Of a stretch of DNA of 64,000 nucleotides, positions 36,136-45,738 are shown in pieces; position 1 is the stretch's first letter; each line of letters opens with the position of its first letter. The notes beneath the pieces are model-generated. The model saw only the letters and a list, made by a program, of their open reading frames with translations, searched no databases and was not told the origin of the DNA. Source of the stretch: Candidatus Brachythrix odensensis (GTDB taxonomy: Bacteria > Chloroflexota > Anaerolineae > J036 > Brachytrichaceae). The DNA lies in NCBI GenBank assembly GCA_016714465.1, contig JADKDT010000009.1:83658-147657 (forward strand), given 5' to 3'. The translations under genes and the position numbers were made by a program.

Positions 36136-36377
36136 CCATGATCTCCTGCCGATCACACGCGCGCGAACGGCCATCCCTCAAACTCGCGCTGTCGCGCGAG
36201 AACGAATGGGCGATTATGGCCTGAAACGCCAATCGGCGCATTCGCCGGCGGATCCAGGACGCAGCCGCCAGATGAGCCGGTTGACAGGGTCGACCAATGG
36301 CATACACTCAGGAACTGATTTGCGGACCGTCGGCTGCGATACGGTTCGCGCCGCGAGTCGAAAACCGGTGGAGAGAT

Positions 36378-38771
36378 ATGACCAAACGCGCTTCCGCACA
36401 GGACAAACTCAATCGGACTTCAGCGCCCGGCGCAGCGGCGTCGCGCGCGCGCACCGAAGCCGCCCTCACACCTGCGACGATTCAGCGCGCCCTACGCGGC
36501 CCTGGCCAGTTGACGCCCACGGACGTGCTGTCGCTTCAACAGACGATCGGCAACCGGGCCGTGTCCCGGCTCTTTGAGCGTTCCGAATCGGGTCCGACCG
36601 CCCCGCTATTGCAGGCAAAGCTCACGGTCGGCGCGGTCGATGATCCCTATGAGCGCGAGGCGGATCAGATGGCGAGCCAGGTCACGCGCTCAGGCGTTGC
36701 ACCGGCGGCGCCACAACAAGAAGCGGCGTCGGAACGTGATGAAGAAGATGAGATCGAGGGTGAGGAGGAAATGCTGCAGACCAAGCCTCGGTCCGGTCAC
36801 GGCCGGGAAGGCGGCGATGTAGATCCGGGCGTTTCCAGGGCTATCGAAAGCGCCAAGGGCGGCGGCCAGCCGCTCCCCGATACTGTGCGCGCATCGATGG
36901 ACAGCGCATTCAGCGCCGATTTTGGCGCGGTCCGGGTGCACTCGGACAGCCAGTCCGATGCCCTCAACCAATCCCTCAACGCGCGCGCGTTCACGACCGG
37001 CAGCGACATCTTTTTTGGCGGCGGCCAATACAATCCGGCCAGCGGGGCGGGAAAAGAGCTCATCGCTCACGAGTTGACCCACACCCTTCAGCAGGGCGCC
37101 GTAGGCGTCAAGAGAACGCCGAATCAGGTCAAACCGAATGCGGATGAGACCCTCCAGCGCCGGTTTGCGCCGGCCCGCGCCAAGGGCAAAGCCCATCTGC
37201 GGGACGAGAATGCCTGGGACACGCACAAGGGTCCGGCGATCCCCCGGGGCACGCGACTACTTGTCGATACCGACAACGCAAACGCCAAGCAGCAGGTGCG
37301 CAAGTTCGGGTGGAACACCACCTGGCGCCCCGCCGTGAATGTCCCGCCCGACCATGTGGGGGCCGTGCCCGATGATCACAAGGGTTACATCCGGTCCTCC
37401 AAATCGCAAGTTGCGGGCGACACGCTTGAGGCGATGATGCGCAGCAGGATTCAGGGATACCTGCAGACGGCCGAGACCCGTCATCCCAGTCTGGTCGGCC
37501 AGTTGGATAAGGCGGAACACATCCAGTTCCTGATGGAGAAGGCCATTCGTTTCGACGTGTGGAGTGGCGCCGCGCTCGAACCGTTCGTTTCAGCCTTCGG
37601 CGCGAAGGAGGCGAAGTTTGCCCGGATCCAGGCCGGGGCCGACTACGTTGCTGATGTCGTCGAACACTGGCGGGGCTGGCTGCATCCGGAGAATCCAGAC
37701 CTGGTTGTCCTCAACGACGTCAGTCTGGTCAAGAGCGATCTGCATGAGCGCGGCCTGGGCGTCGTAAAGGCGAGATTCACCAAACCTGTGGGCGCCTTGA
37801 ACGCGCAATTTGGCGCGAAGACCGACGTTACCGCTTTCATCAAACCGGAAGACAAGAGCCTCGAACAGAATCTGCTGGGCGACAACCCCAACAGCGCCGT
37901 CAACCGGATCAATCGGATCGCCAACCTGAGAGGGCCGACCGAGAAGCTGAAGTCGATCAAGATGGAATCGACCGATGATCATGGGACTCTGGTCGAAGCG
38001 GCCGAGGGCGCAAGCGCCGAAGCCATCCGCAAGCTCGACCCGAATGACCAGGCATTCGGGCAATCTTTCCATGAGACGCTTGTGTTCGCCTATCTTGCCG
38101 GCATTGATGATCTGCATTACAAGAACGTGTATTGGCAAGGTGGCGCGCCAACGCTCATTGATGCGGACAACGTGCTCAGTCGCAATCAAATGGAAGGCGT
38201 TGACAATGGCGCCATACCCCAGAGCGGGTTCAGCAGCAGCTACAACCGGGTCGAGGCCCAGAAGAACAAGACCGCCATCAGCACCCAGGACAACTCACAG
38301 ATCAACAGCAAGATCCTCGACGTCATGCTTCACAACCCCAGGAAACGGCGCCAGATCATCAATGTGATCAAGGCCGCGATCCAGGGGCACCGCGGCCGCG
38401 TCGTTCCCATCCGCACAAACCAGTGGGGCGCAAAACTGAGGTCCTACCCGACCCACGCCAATCAGGCCGCGTTTCTCGACGAAATGGCAACCCGGCAGTT
38501 TCTCGTCCGGCAATCCGCCGTCGACGGCACCGGTTTTGACCGGGATATTGGCCCGGGCTTGTTTGGTGTCGTAGGCGCCAATGCCGCCGACCCGTTCTAC
38601 GGGCCGGGCCCGGAGCGGGCCATGACCAAGCGCGATCTTGACTCGGGGGTCATCCCGTTCTATGAATATGAGTTTGACACCGGGCACGTGACGCACAACG
38701 GAACAAAGATTTACCACGGCCAGACCCTCGAGCAGGCGATGGACGCCATGCTGACCAGGTTTGGCGGTTAG
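36378..38771 (+). CDS. DUF4157 (eCIS core) protein with C-terminal LanM/kinase-like domain
   Basis: ATG at 36378 with GGAGAG directly upstream gives 797 aa. Residues 1-110 are a disordered head with the LQQTIGNRAVSRLF motif frequent in this family; 118-133 is strongly acidic. DUF4157 spans about 163-240 (PLPDTVRASMDSAF, VRVHSD, ARAFTTGSDIFFGGGQY) and ends in HELTHTLQQ, with an HExxH at 231-235. DUF4157 marks cargo of extracellular contractile injection systems. The rest (300-797) is not a known toxin to me, but 577-595 reads DLHYKN then LID, the catalytic-loop pattern of LanM dehydratase domains, with a candidate nucleotide-binding Lys in AFIKPEDKSL near 489. No injection-system genes are nearby. 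Confidence 0.8.
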   Translation: MTKRASAQDKLNRTSAPGAAASRARTEAALTPATIQRALRGPGQLTPTDVLSLQQTIGNRAVSRLFERSESGPTAPLLQAKLTVGAVDDPYEREADQMASQVTRSGVAPAAPQQEAASERDEEDEIEGEEEMLQTKPRSGHGREGGDVDPGVSRAIESAKGGGQPLPDTVRASMDSAFSADFGAVRVHSDSQSDALNQSLNARAFTTGSDIFFGGGQYNPASGAGKELIAHELTHTLQQGAVGVKRTPNQVKPNADETLQRRFAPARAKGKAHLRDENAWDTHKGPAIPRGTRLLVDTDNANAKQQVRKFGWNTTWRPAVNVPPDHVGAVPDDHKGYIRSSKSQVAGDTLEAMMRSRIQGYLQTAETRHPSLVGQLDKAEHIQFLMEKAIRFDVWSGAALEPFVSAFGAKEAKFARIQAGADYVADVVEHWRGWLHPENPDLVVLNDVSLVKSDLHERGLGVVKARFTKPVGALNAQFGAKTDVTAFIKPEDKSLEQNLLGDNPNSAVNRINRIANLRGPTEKLKSIKMESTDDHGTLVEAAEGASAEAIRKLDPNDQAFGQSFHETLVFAYLAGIDDLHYKNVYWQGGAPTLIDADNVLSRNQMEGVDNGAIPQSGFSSSYNRVEAQKNKTAISTQDNSQINSKILDVMLHNPRKRRQIINVIKAAIQGHRGRVVPIRTNQWGAKLRSYPTHANQAAFLDEMATRQFLVRQSAVDGTGFDRDIGPGLFGVVGANAADPFYGPGPERAMTKRDLDSGVIPFYEYEFDTGHVTHNGTKIYHGQTLEQAMDAMLTRFGG

Positions 38772-38780
38772 ACGGGCGGG

Positions 38781-40454
38781 ATGGGCGACTACTTTGACCT
38801 CGGCCGGCATACCCGCCCGGTGAGTACGGCCTCGCCCATGGCGCAGGTGTGGTTTGACCGTGGGCTGATGTGGTGCTACGCCTACAACCACGAGGAGTCG
38901 GTGCGCTGCTTCCGCCGGGCGCTCGAGCGCGATCCGGCCTGCGCGATGGCCTACTGGGGCATCGCCTATGCCTCGGGCTGCAACTACAACAAGAAGTGGG
39001 AAGCATTTGCCCCCGACGAGCTGATCGAGGCGGTGATCACTTCGCGGCGCGCCACCGATGAGGCGCTCGCCCACCTGGCCGGCGCGACGCCGGCCGAGCA
39101 GGCCCTCATCCGTGCTCTCGACAAGCGCTATCAGTCGGCCACCCCGGTCAGCCCGCCCGAGTTCATCGCCTGGAACGACGCCTATGCCGCCGCCATGCGC
39201 GAGGTGTACCGGGCCTTCCCGGATGACCTGGATGTGTGCACGCTGTTCGCCGAAGCCCTGATCAACCGCACGCCCTGGCAGTTGTGGGACCTCAAGACGG
39301 GCCAGCCGGCCGAAGGCGCCAGCACCCTCGAGGCGGTCGGGGTGTTGGAGCGCGGGCTGGGCCAGATGGACGCGTCCAGCGCGTTGCCCAATCCGGGCGT
39401 GCTGCATCTCTACATTCATACGATGGAGATGTCGCCCCATCCGGAGAAGGCCCTGCGGGCCAGTGACGCCCTGCGCGACCTGTGCCCGGATGCCGGCCAT
39501 CTTTGCCACATGCCCTCGCACATCGATGTGCTGTGCGGGCACTACTACGCTGGGATGGTCGCCAACAGCCACGCCATCGTCGCCGACCAGAAATATGCGG
39601 CGGTCGAGGGCGGGTTGAACTTTTACACCCTGTATCGCTGCCACGACCTGCACTTCAAGCTGTATTGCGCGATGTTTCTCGGCCAGTACCGGCCAGCGAT
39701 CGAGGCCGCTGATGCGCTCGTGGCTGCGCTGCCCGAGGCGCTGCTGCGGGTGGCCTCGCCGCCGATGGCCGATTGGGCCGAGGGCTTTGCGCCCATGCGC
39801 CTGCACGCCCTGGTGCGTTTTGGCAAATGGCAGGAGATCCTCGACGCGCCGCTGCCGGCTGACCCCGAACTGTATTGCGTGACGACCGCGATGCTGCATT
39901 ACGCAAAAGGGGTCGCCTATGCGGCCAGCGGGCGGGTCCCCGAGGCCGAGGCCGAGCGGGCGCTGTTTGCCGCCGCCTGGGCCCGGGTGCCCGAGACGCG
40001 CTACGTCTTCAACAATCGCTGCATCGACGTGCTTGCGATCGCGGCCGAGATGTTGAATGGCGAAATCGAGTATCGCAAGGGCAATCACGACCTGGCGTTC
40101 CGCCATCTGCGCCAGTCGGTGGCGCTGGACGATGCCCTGCCGTATGACGAGCCATGGGGGTGGATGCAGCCGGCCCGGCATGCCCTGGGCGCGTTGCTGC
40201 TCGAGCAGGGCCGGGCCGCGGAGGCCGAGCAGGTGTATCGGGCCGACCTGGGCCTGGATGGCGCGCTGTCCCGCCCGTCACAGCACCCCGAGAATGTTTG
40301 GAGCCTGCACGGGTATGTGGAGTGCCTGCATACGTTGGGCAAGCACGCCGAGGCGGCCGTCATGCAGCCTCGCCTCGATCTCGCCCTGGCCCGGGCCGAT
40401 GCCGGGATCAACGCCTCATGCTTCTGCCGGGTGGGCGAGTCGTGTTGTGATTGA
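38781..40454 (+). CDS. TPR-repeat protein of unknown function
   Basis: This 557-aa protein lacks a signal peptide. It has TPR units near the start (FDRGLMWCYAYNHEESVRCFRRAL) and in the C-terminal third (GEIEYRKGNHDLAFRHLRQSV, ARHALGALLLEQGRAAEAEQVYRADL). The middle is histidine- and cysteine-rich (HLYIHTMEMSP, LCHMPSHIDVLCGHYY, YRCHDLHFKLYCAMF), and the end has NASCFCR. This architecture is widespread in bacteria as an uncharacterised family; the His and Cys suggest metal binding, but that is inference. It begins 10 nt after the DUF4157 gene and ends 2 nt before the convergent dipeptidase gene. Confidence 0.8.
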   Translation: MGDYFDLGRHTRPVSTASPMAQVWFDRGLMWCYAYNHEESVRCFRRALERDPACAMAYWGIAYASGCNYNKKWEAFAPDELIEAVITSRRATDEALAHLAGATPAEQALIRALDKRYQSATPVSPPEFIAWNDAYAAAMREVYRAFPDDLDVCTLFAEALINRTPWQLWDLKTGQPAEGASTLEAVGVLERGLGQMDASSALPNPGVLHLYIHTMEMSPHPEKALRASDALRDLCPDAGHLCHMPSHIDVLCGHYYAGMVANSHAIVADQKYAAVEGGLNFYTLYRCHDLHFKLYCAMFLGQYRPAIEAADALVAALPEALLRVASPPMADWAEGFAPMRLHALVRFGKWQEILDAPLPADPELYCVTTAMLHYAKGVAYAASGRVPEAEAERALFAAAWARVPETRYVFNNRCIDVLAIAAEMLNGEIEYRKGNHDLAFRHLRQSVALDDALPYDEPWGWMQPARHALGALLLEQGRAAEAEQVYRADLGLDGALSRPSQHPENVWSLHGYVECLHTLGKHAEAAVMQPRLDLALARADAGINASCFCRVGESCCD

Positions 40455-40456
40455 CC

Positions 40457-40930
40457 TCAGACAGCCGTCTGCTCGCGCAACGCCGCGGCCCGCGCTTCGC
40501 AGCGCTCCCACACTTCGACATAGTCGTTGGCCGAGCGGAAGAGCGGGGCGAAGTCCTCGATCGAAAGGCCCTGGTTGCGCAGGTCCTGCAGGAAATCGGG
40601 CAGCAGTCCGTAGTGGGCCATCCCGTCCAGGTTGATATCGAAGTCGCGCCGGGGCCCGGCCACGCAGCGCGTCAGGGGCGGATTGTCGCCGGCCATCGCC
40701 TGCCACTTTCGCCACACGACGCTGATCTTGGCGTGCCAGCGGATGACATCGTCGTCGCGCTCGCCCGCGGGCAGGTCGAGGCCGGCCTTCACCTGATAGG
40801 CCGCCCACTGTTCATCGCTCCAGCGGTCCGGCAGATCCGCCCGCCGAAGCGTCGGTTCGGTCCCGGCCGCGCGCGCGTCATCGGCCAGCCAGAAACCGCG
40901 GGTGATGTTGTCGACGTTGTCCTGTCCGGA
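40457..40930 (-). CDS. C-terminal segment of the dipeptidase-like protein (frameshifted)
   Basis: After a frame change near 40925 the protein continues here as GQDNVDNITRGFWLADD, then through a helical tail (RWSDEQWAAYQVKAGLDL, INLDGMAHYGLLPDFLQDL) to the stop at 40457. The NLDGMAHYG sequence is typical of the C-terminal end of large peptidase M19-like proteins. It has no start of its own and belongs to the gene beginning at 42780. Confidence 0.7.
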   Translation of the reverse strand, partial: SGQDNVDNITRGFWLADDARAAGTEPTLRRADLPDRWSDEQWAAYQVKAGLDLPAGERDDDVIRWHAKISVVWRKWQAMAGDNPPLTRCVAGPRRDFDINLDGMAHYGLLPDFLQDLRNQGLSIEDFAPLFRSANDYVEVWERCEARAAALREQTAV

Positions 40931-42780
40931 AGAGCATGTGCAGCGCGTTGTCGACCGTGGCCGCGGCGACGGGCGGCGTGTCGCTTTCGGGATGCGGATC
41001 GCGATCGGGACGGAAGCCGGCCGCAAATTGGGCAATCGCCTGCCAGGCCTCGCGCTCTTCGCGGTCATAGGCCCGCGGGCCGCTCTCATCGAAGCGATGC
41101 CAGCGATAGTCGCTGATCGGCGTCGCATAGCGGACCCCGTTGACCTGCGCGTCGATCTGCCCGCGCCGTAGCGGCAGGCGGCGCCGGTCGTCGCGCAGGT
41201 CGTGGGCGGCGAATGTCCCGAAGCGCGGGCCGGGCAACGCCGCAGCGCCGTTGACGTCGCTGCCCAGGGCCACCCCGCGCCCGCCCATCTTGTCGAGCGC
41301 ATACAAATAGGCCGCCGCCCAGGAAGTGCTGCTGCCCGCGCACGGGCGCGGGATCTTGCCCGCCAGGTCGGGGAGCAGCGCGCCCGGATCGCTCACATCG
41401 CCCTGGGTCAGGAGCGGTGCGCACATCCCGCCCAGGCGTCCAATGCGCTCGATCTGGTCGGCCCGCTTCGCCGCCTCGTGGGCAACCTTGTGGACATCGT
41501 CGGTGGGGTACTGCCCGGGATCCTGCCGGTCGAATTCGACTCCGGCGCTGAAGGCCAGATCGCGATACCAGGCGTGGGTTGACAGGACTGGATAGGCATG
41601 CCGCTCGGCCAGGTCGAGCGCGGTGTCGGTCCCCTTCTGCGACATGTGATCGATGTCGATCAGCATGCCTCGGCGCATCATCTCCTCCAGAATGATCAGG
41701 CCGTACTCGCTCAGGCCGCGCGCGTTTGCGTGCCCGCCCCGCACGTCGGGGTGGGCCAGCGCTTCGGCCAAATCGCGGAAGACCGGGATCTGGTGCAACA
41801 AGGTCTGGCGGTTTGCCGCGCGCCGGGCGGGCGTGAGTGAGTCGCCCTGGGCGACGACGGCCCGCTCCGCGCTGTCGACGACATCATCGCCGTCAAAGTC
41901 CAGGCGATAGCGGACCCCGCTGTTCCAGCCGTCGACCACGTCATAGTGACGGCCGGTCACAAACACGTTGAGCAGATCGAGCAGGCGCATGTAGATGGCC
42001 GTCCCGCCAAAGGCGTTGTCGGTGAGGTGAATCGGCGTGATCTGGCGCACGCCCAGGCTGGCCAGCCAGTCGAGCTCGGCCGCGATCAGCGCCCGGGCGC
42101 GGCCCAAATCGTCGCCGCTGAGCTCCCGCAAATCCTCCATCCGGCGCCAATTGCCCAGCGAGTCAACTTCGACCCCAAGCACGACCGCGAGCTTGTTGGC
42201 CTGGATGATGGCGCGCGCCTCGGCCGGCGTGGTGGCGATCTGCATCCAGCCCCGGCCCGGACCGCCAGCCTGCCGGTCGAGGTGGGCGACCATCTCCTTC
42301 ATCCCGCTGATCTGGCGGACGATGGCATTCCGGTCGTCGGTGGGCAGGCGCGGGTTGGTTCGGGTGCCCAGCAACTCGTTGTTGACGGCCAGGCATGAGA
42401 TCAGGCGCAAACCGCCCTGGTAGGCCCGATACAGCCAGTCGACATAGGTTTGCTGGTGGACGAGGGTGGTGAAGCGCGGCCAGATGACGAAGTCGGGCCA
42501 GCCGCCGCCGGCCGGATGGCCGAACTCGGGGTTGGCGTTGAGCAGCCCGCCATGGACCGGTTCGCAGGAGGGCAGGGCGGCCTGCAGCCCGGCGTCGCCG
42601 GTGTGTTCCGGGGTCATAGGGCAGGCCCCAGAAGGCATTCCCGCCAAAAGCCAGGTGGGCCATGAGGTGGGCATGCAGATCGGCGAAGCCCCACAGACCC
42701 GGGCCCGGCTCGCCTTTCCAGTAGTCGCCGCCCAACGGCACACGCGGCGCGCCGGAGGCGGGAGTGTGATCATTGCTCAT
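40878..42780 (-). CDS. Membrane dipeptidase-like (peptidase M19 / amidohydrolase fold) enzyme, main segment
   Basis: The start is the ATG at 42780 (MSNDHTPASGAPRV) behind AGGAGAGG. Early residues FADLHAHLMAHLAFGG hold the HxH metal ligands of the amidohydrolase barrel. One base too many or too few in the C run near 42614 moves the frame; it then reads EHTGDAGLQAAL and stays open to 40878. Conserved features are VLGVEVDSLGN, RQITPIHLTDNAFGG, GMLIDIDHMSQKG, YPVLSTHAW and GVALGSDVNGAA (metal ligands His, His and Asp). Family members cleave dipeptides or related amides. At about 770 aa restored, it is nearly twice the size of a classical renal dipeptidase, with insertions before and after the barrel. 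Confidence 0.8.
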
Positions 42781-42918
42781 CGGTCCTCTCCTGGGTCGGA
42801 GGTTGGGCAGGGGATCGCGGCAGGTTGGCTGCCTCGGCCCGATGTCGTTTGTTCTGCTCGTATTGAGGGTAGCACCAATTGCCCTGACGAGGGTCGCGGA
42901 CAATAATCCCGGGCCCGC

Positions 42919-43515
42919 TCAATGCACGCAGAAGTATTTCTCGTTGTAGCCAACCGTCTCGCCCTGGGTGTTGAGGATATACAGCTCGATCTTGAACCCA
43001 TCGTAGCCGAACTCACTGGCGTTCATCGCGTAGATGAAGTTGTTGGGGCCATCCGATCCGCTCACGGCCACGTTGCGGGTGCCGGTGTAACCCGCCTTGC
43101 CCGAGCAGTACGTCGATGGGTCGATCCTCAGTTGTATGCCGTTGATTCCGAAGATGTTCCACTTCAGCGAGAGGTCCCGGGTGTCGCCTCGATTGAAGTG
43201 CAGGATCGAATCCCAACCGGCCACGTATTCCAGATCCTGCTTCGAGCAGAAGATGTAGTTCGCCGGGTTACCAGGCGTGCCCTTCCACCAGGGCGAGCTT
43301 GCGTTGCATGCCTCAGGGATTGAGGGATCGCGCCACAGGGTCGGCAAGTAGAGGTAGCGCTGGGTGGCCGTCCGCGAGGGCGGGCCGGCCGGGCCGGCCT
43401 GCGCGCGGGGTGGGGAGCCGGAGACTGCCAGAAGTTGCGCGGCCAGAAATACCAAAATAACCAGCAGCCGATAGGCGCTGCGACGAGGTTGAAGCGGCAT
43501 TGAGGTGAGGATCAT
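42919..43515 (-). CDS. Small secreted protein with YLPTLWR motif
   Basis: This 198-aa product starts at ATG 43515 and carries a signal peptide (RRSAYRLLVILVFLAAQLLA, cleavage near RAQA-GP). A short linker ends in RYLYLPTLWRD at about residues 54-63, similar to the FLPLILND stretch of the protein at 4797 and to the C-terminal heptapeptides of other exported proteins. The mature part (70-198) has several cysteines (SIPEACN, YIFCSKQD, STYCSGKAG, EKYFCVH) and looks like a small beta-sandwich; I do not recognise the fold. It is divergent from the phosphotransferase gene with an 84-nt shared upstream region. Confidence 0.75.
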   Translation of the reverse strand: MILTSMPLQPRRSAYRLLVILVFLAAQLLAVSGSPPRAQAGPAGPPSRTATQRYLYLPTLWRDPSIPEACNASSPWWKGTPGNPANYIFCSKQDLEYVAGWDSILHFNRGDTRDLSLKWNIFGINGIQLRIDPSTYCSGKAGYTGTRNVAVSGSDGPNNFIYAMNASEFGYDGFKIELYILNTQGETVGYNEKYFCVH

Positions 43516-43599
43516 AACGCTTCCGGACGAGAAGCCCATTTTCCGGAAGCTGGATACAATCCTGAACGAATTCGCGCTTGACCACCGCAGGAAGGTTTG

Positions 43600-44616
43600 A
43601 TGCAAGACTTTGACATCGAGAATCACTCGCGTCTGCGCGCCTACCTGATCGACAAGGCCTATCTGCGCGCCGGCGAGGACCCTTTGATCCAGAATCTGCC
43701 CGGGGGCGTGTCGAACCGGACCGTGCTGGTCAAGCGTCAGACCGGAGAGGCCTGGGTGATCAAACAGGCCCTGGCCAAACTGCGGGTCAAGGTCGATTGG
43801 TTCAGTGATCCCAGCCGGATTCACCGCGAGGCGCTTGGCCTGTCCTGGCTGCCGCGCTTTTTGCCCGAAGGAACGATCCCGCCCTTTGTCTTTGAGGATG
43901 AAACCAACCACATCGTCGCGATGGGGGCAGTGCCGCCGCCGATTGAGAATTGGAAGGAGCAGCTTCTCGGCGGGGCGGTCTCGCTCGATCTCGTCGACCA
44001 GTTCGGGCGCATCCTGGGCGGGATTCATCGCGGCGCGACGCTGCAGCGCGACAACGTCCAGCCCATCTTCGCCGATCAAACCTTCTTTGCCTCGCTCCGG
44101 CTTGAGCCGTACTATCTGTATACCGCCGAACAGCAATCCGCGGCCCGGGAATATCTGTTGGGCCTCGTCCACGAAACGGGCGCCAACGTTCATACCCTCG
44201 TGCACGGCGATTACAGCCCGAAGAATATCCTGGTCCATAACGGCCGGCTGGTCCTGCTCGATCACGAGGTCATTCACTTTGGCGACCCGGCCTTTGACCT
44301 TGGGTTTTCGCTGACCCATCTGCTGAGCAAGGGGCACCATCTGGCCCCGCTCCGGCCCGCTTTTCGGGCCGCGGCGAGGGCGTATTGGACGGCCTATCTC
44401 GACGCCCTCGGCGAGCTGCCCTGGCGGGCCGGCCTGGAGGCGCGCGCGGTGCGGCACACGCTTGGCTGCCTGCTGGCCCGGGTGTGCGGGCGCTCGCCGC
44501 TCGAGTATCTGACGCCCGAGCAGCGCGAGGCGCAACGCGTCGCCGTCCTGGGCCTGATGGCCGCGCCGCCTGCCAGCGTATTCGAACTCATTGACCTCTT
44601 TCTGGAAAGGATGTGA
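43600..44616 (+). CDS. Aminoglycoside phosphotransferase/choline kinase-family kinase
   Basis: ATG at 43600 has AGGAAGG 7 nt upstream; the TTG just before it is less likely. The 339-aa protein has an APH-type kinase fold: nucleotide-binding GGVSNRTVLVKR and WVIKQAL (Lys), the catalytic loop HGDYSPKNIL and the metal loop LLDHEVIHFGDPAFDL. Such enzymes phosphorylate small hydroxylated molecules, for example methylthioribose, choline or antibiotics. The stop lies 3 nt before the ATG of the enolase-like gene, so the two are an operon and probably act on the same phosphorylated compound. Confidence 0.88.
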   Translation: MQDFDIENHSRLRAYLIDKAYLRAGEDPLIQNLPGGVSNRTVLVKRQTGEAWVIKQALAKLRVKVDWFSDPSRIHREALGLSWLPRFLPEGTIPPFVFEDETNHIVAMGAVPPPIENWKEQLLGGAVSLDLVDQFGRILGGIHRGATLQRDNVQPIFADQTFFASLRLEPYYLYTAEQQSAAREYLLGLVHETGANVHTLVHGDYSPKNILVHNGRLVLLDHEVIHFGDPAFDLGFSLTHLLSKGHHLAPLRPAFRAAARAYWTAYLDALGELPWRAGLEARAVRHTLGCLLARVCGRSPLEYLTPEQREAQRVAVLGLMAAPPASVFELIDLFLERM

Positions 44617-44619
44617 CCG

Positions 44620-45738
44620 ATGCCGACGATCTCAGAACTGCGCGCGCTTGAAATCCTGGACAGCCGTGGCCGGCCCACCCTGCTGGCCACCTGCGCGCTG
44701 GCCAGCGGGGTCACTGCCACGGCGTCGGTTCCATCCGGCGCCTCGACCGGCACGGCCGAGGCGCTCGAGCTGCGCGACCGCGATCCCAGACGCTACCGCG
44801 GCCTGGGCTGTTTGACTGCCGCCCGGCATGTTTCGGAAGACATCCAGCGCGCGTTGCGGGGGAAATCGTTCGCGTCGCAGGCGGCGCTGGACGAGGCGCT
44901 GATTGCGTTGGACGACACGCCCAACAAATCGCGGCTGGGGGCCAACGCGATCCTGGCCGTGTCGCTGGCCTTTGCTCGCGCCCACGCGGCCGAGCGGGGC
45001 GTCCCGCTGTACCGCCACTTCGGCGAGATGGCCGGCGCGCCGGCCTCCCGCCTGCCCCGGCCGATGATTAACTTGTTCAGCGGCGGCAAACACGCCGGGG
45101 GGCAGACGGCGATCCAAGATGTCCTCATCATCCCGACCGCGACGACGATGGGCCAGGTCCTGGCGGATGCCTATGCGGTGTATCAGGCCGCGGCCGAGCT
45201 CACCCAGCGCAAGTACAACGCCCGTCCGCTCAAGGCCGATGAGGGCGGCCTGGCTCCGCCCTTTGTGGACGAAGAGGCCATGCTGCAGGACGCGCTCGAG
45301 GCGATCCGTCTGGCGGGGCTTGAACCCGGGCGCGACATCGCCCTGGCCGTCGATGTGGCCTCCAGCCACTTCTTCGAGAAGGGCGTGTATGCCATGGGCC
45401 GCGAGCGGCTTTCAGGCGAGGGGATGGTTGAAAAGCTGATCCGTTGGACGGAGGCCTATCCGCTGCTCAGCATCGAGGACGGGCTGGCCGAGGAGGACTG
45501 GCCGCCCAGGGCGCGGCTGCGCCAGAAACTCGCCGGCCGGGCGCTCACGTTAGGCGACGATCTGCTGTGCACCAATCCCGGGCGGATCCGGGCGGCGATC
45601 GCGTCCGGGGCGGACGACGCGCTGCTGCTCAAGCTGAATCAGATCGGGACCCTGACCGAGGCGCTCGAGGCGTCTGCGCTGGCCCGGGCCGCGGGCTGGC
45701 AGGTGGTCGTGAGCGCGCAGCGGGGAGACCGAGGATAA
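44620..45738 (+). CDS. Enolase-like protein with altered active site (frameshifted at the end)
   Basis: The frame reads as an enolase: EILDSRGRPT, SGASTG, DEGGLAPPF, metal ligands in AVDVASSHFF, LLSIEDGLAEEDW and LTLGDDLLCTN, and the catalytic Lys in LLLKLNQIGTLTE. Two usually invariant residues differ: QEF is QDV (yeast Glu168 position becomes Asp) and, after restoring the frame near 45718, HRSGETED is ARSGETED (yeast His373 becomes Ala). Residues 1-366 are in this frame; loss of one GC dinucleotide derails it. It may be a paralogue with another substrate rather than the glycolytic enzyme. Confidence 0.8.
   Translation: MPTISELRALEILDSRGRPTLLATCALASGVTATASVPSGASTGTAEALELRDRDPRRYRGLGCLTAARHVSEDIQRALRGKSFASQAALDEALIALDDTPNKSRLGANAILAVSLAFARAHAAERGVPLYRHFGEMAGAPASRLPRPMINLFSGGKHAGGQTAIQDVLIIPTATTMGQVLADAYAVYQAAAELTQRKYNARPLKADEGGLAPPFVDEEAMLQDALEAIRLAGLEPGRDIALAVDVASSHFFEKGVYAMGRERLSGEGMVEKLIRWTEAYPLLSIEDGLAEEDWPPRARLRQKLAGRALTLGDDLLCTNPGRIRAAIASGADDALLLKLNQIGTLTEALEASALARAAGWQVVVSAQRGDRG

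Noticed and set aside
37068..37082. HELTH in the DUF4157 domain read as an active zinc protease
   Set aside because: The HExxH is a family hallmark, but no third ligand or protease fold is evident, and I cannot claim activity from it.
36378..38771. Possibility that an eCIS gene cluster lies here
   Set aside because: Neighbours are a beta-helix protein, a TPR protein and a dipeptidase-like enzyme; no sheath, tube, baseplate or ClpV-like ATPase is encoded in the window.
38295..40181. Minus-strand open frame opposite the DUF4157 and TPR genes
   Set aside because: Both plus-strand genes have recognisable domains; the antisense frame has none.
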